A stretch of 64,000 bases of DNA from contig JBEVJC010000017.1 in NCBI GenBank assembly GCA_040510375.1, positions 124,001-188,000 of the forward strand. Reading direction: 5' to 3'. Positions within the stretch are counted from its first letter, which is position 1; every line of letters starts with the position of its first letter. The DNA comes from JBEVJC01 sp040510375 (GTDB lineage Bacteria; Bacteroidota; Bacteroidia; Chitinophagales; Chitinophagaceae). The translations under genes and the position numbers were made by a program. Positions 62,454 through 64,000 of the stretch are shown one piece after another. The notes below the pieces were generated by a model that was not told the DNA's origin, did no database searches, and saw nothing but the letters and a program-made list of their open reading frames with translations.

Positions 62454-63959
62454 ATGCGATTTTTGCCACTGCTTATTTTATTCTGGGTTGAAACGGCCAT
62501 CGGCCAATCCAACCCGGCCGATACCGAACTGAGTGTTGCCGATATGAAATCGGACTTCCTGTACCTGCGGCAAAAGTTGGAACAAACCCATCCTGGTCTT
62601 TATAAACATAAGGACCAGCCTGCCATGCAGCGGATGATGGATAGCCTTGAGTCCACCATCGACCGGCCGATGTCCTTTACCAGTTTTTACCAGAAGATTT
62701 CATTCCTGATCGCCGAAGTAAGATGCGAACACACTTACGCCACCATGGGCAGTCGTTTCAATACATTGTTAAAACAATGGAAGATGCTTCCTTTCCAGTG
62801 TTTCTTCGCCTCTGACAAACCACTGATCGTAGTAAACGGAACACCGGATAACAACATCCATCCTGGCGATGAAATAATCAGTATTAATGGCAGGCCCATT
62901 GACAGTATCCTGAAGTCAATGTATCAGTTTCTGCCTGCAGATGGATTTATGACCAGTTCGAAAGACCATTTCCTTTCCTCCATGAATTTCGGAGTGGCAT
63001 ACAATCAATTTATCGAACAGCCTGACCGTTACGATATCGTGGTCAGGAATAATCAGGGTGAACTGATCAGCCGGAGTTATACGGAAGACCTCAATTTTGC
63101 GGCGATCAATAAACATGCACTCAAAAACCCGGTCAACCGAGCCGTGCTCGAAGCGAGCAAGAGAGGTGATAAAATAAGGAAAGAAAAATTGCGTCTGACA
63201 TTTGAAAGGGATGACAGTGTGGCCATCATGACTATCCGTTCATTCAGCATTGATAAAGAACCATTCAAAAAAAAGATCGATGGGTTCTTTGAAACAATCG
63301 CAGAAAAAAAACCAACAGACCTGGTAATTGATCTTAGTTATAATGGTGGCGGTGAAGAAGAACTTGCTGCCTGGCTTATGAGTTACCTGATCGATTCACC
63401 CACTTCATTCATGAGCAACGAATACCTTATTGATACCAGCGATGCCATGTTCTCCCTGAGTAATGTTCCCGACGACGTGAGAAAAAATAAATACGTTTAT
63501 ATCGATTCCATGAAGGATGGGAAAAGTAAAGCGAAGATCACAGAATACTCCATGGAACTTCAAACGATGATGCCCCCTGCCAATGCTTACAGTGGCCGGG
63601 TGTGGCTATATGTCAACGGAGGTACCGCCTCTGCTGCCTCCACTTTTGCGGCGGTTGCGCAGTCAAATAAGCGGGCTGTTATTGTGGGACAGGAAACAGC
63701 CGGCTCTTTTACCGGAGGCGGGACAGCATTGGGGCTGGATCTTACCCTGCCTGCATCGGGTATTAAAACCCACACATCGATCGTATACCAGGAATTTGCC
63801 ACATCAGGGAAAGATGGAAACCGCGGTGTGCTACCCGATTATAATTATACTCCGGACTTTGCTGCCATGATTGGTAATAACCGGGAGTGGATCACGTTTA
63901 TAATGGCCCTGAGGGAAGGACACAGCCTGCCAGCAAGACCACAGGCAACTGGTAAATGA
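62454..63959 (+). CDS. S41 family peptidase with PDZ-like domain, secreted
   Basis: The 501-residue protein has a signal peptide (ending ETAIGQ), an N-terminal helical region (KSDFLYLRQKLEQTHPGLYKH), a PDZ-like segment (~120-170; IHPGDEIISINGRPI) and the S41 (C-terminal processing peptidase) core: LVIDLSYNGGGEEELAAWL and LYVNGGTASAASTF, where the Ser after GGTA is the expected nucleophile, then VIVGQETAGSFTGGG. Bacteroidota encode many such enzymes that trim or degrade exported proteins. It follows the PRC-barrel gene by 29 bases. Confidence 0.88.
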   Translation: MRFLPLLILFWVETAIGQSNPADTELSVADMKSDFLYLRQKLEQTHPGLYKHKDQPAMQRMMDSLESTIDRPMSFTSFYQKISFLIAEVRCEHTYATMGSRFNTLLKQWKMLPFQCFFASDKPLIVVNGTPDNNIHPGDEIISINGRPIDSILKSMYQFLPADGFMTSSKDHFLSSMNFGVAYNQFIEQPDRYDIVVRNNQGELISRSYTEDLNFAAINKHALKNPVNRAVLEASKRGDKIRKEKLRLTFERDDSVAIMTIRSFSIDKEPFKKKIDGFFETIAEKKPTDLVIDLSYNGGGEEELAAWLMSYLIDSPTSFMSNEYLIDTSDAMFSLSNVPDDVRKNKYVYIDSMKDGKSKAKITEYSMELQTMMPPANAYSGRVWLYVNGGTASAASTFAAVAQSNKRAVIVGQETAGSFTGGGTALGLDLTLPASGIKTHTSIVYQEFATSGKDGNRGVLPDYNYTPDFAAMIGNNREWITFIMALREGHSLPARPQATGK

Positions 63960-64000
63960 ATAGAATGAAGTGACAGGTTGATCCTGGGATGGCCTCCCCC

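Overview
The window looks like a chromosomal segment of a Bacteroidota bacterium, most likely a Chitinophagaceae-type relative. The reasons are two secreted proteins with C-terminal type IX secretion (T9SS) sorting domains, many lipoproteins and short signal peptides ending in a Q-rich cleavage site, a carboxypeptidase-regulatory/TonB-type outer-membrane receptor, starts without Shine-Dalgarno sequences, and at least two promoters matching the Bacteroidota consensus (TTTG, about 19 bases, TAnnTTTG). No tRNA, rRNA, CRISPR array, integrase or complete insertion sequence was seen.

Layout. 1-10.2 kb is an accessory-looking stretch: the end of a cytosolic 5'-nucleotidase, a GYF-domain membrane protein, a SymE-type toxin behind a structured leader, a very large PLD-nuclease/SF2-helicase/DUF3427/S24-peptidase fusion overlapped by a Nudix hydrolase, a doubly frameshifted small secreted-protein gene, a lipoprotein, a T9SS protein, and a broken YhcG/DUF1016 nuclease gene surrounded by related palindromes. 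10.7-18.3 kb carries an FtsX/MacB-type permease, a TPR membrane protein, an RsbQ-like hydrolase overlapping a PAS histidine kinase, and small proteins. 18.5-22.8 kb is a two-gene operon with its own promoter, encoding a cytoplasmic thermolysin-like metallopeptidase and a ComEC-like metallo-beta-lactamase-fold protein; a 3 x 40-bp tandem repeat duplicates the tail of the second gene. 22.8-33 kb has a TonB-type receptor, a degenerate PLD-like protein, a GH43 lipoprotein and a ~1860-residue T9SS surface protein.

33.2-40.3 kb is a minus-strand operon of Planctomycete-style genes (PSD1/DUF1549/DUF1553 cytochrome, DUF1501, NHL propeller, DUF2231-cytochrome-LRR fusion). 40.6-46.8 kb holds an orphan cytoplasmic gene and a sulfur operon (YqgE, persulfide dioxygenase-rhodanese, two YeeE/YedE transport subunits, PQQ dehydrogenase with a cytochrome c domain) whose genes are coupled by 1-4-base overlaps.

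46.9-58.3 kb is a dense signalling island: four PAS histidine kinases, two response regulators, a KaiC-like double ATPase, a KaiB, a PAS-AraC regulator and a second AraC regulator. 58.3-61.8 kb is a BlaI/BlaR1 (M56) regulatory pair plus a secreted coiled-coil protein; the BlaR1 tail and the secreted protein share the same seven-residue repeat, and BlaI has an 18-bp near-palindromic operator candidate just before its start. The window closes with a PRC-barrel protein and an S41 peptidase.

The best candidates for undescribed biology are the PLD-helicase-S24/Nudix pair, the metallopeptidase/MBL pair, the RsbQ-like/PAS-kinase pair, the KaiBC signalling island and the repeat-sharing BlaR1/secreted-protein pair. 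All functional statements come from motif reading; no database search was possible.
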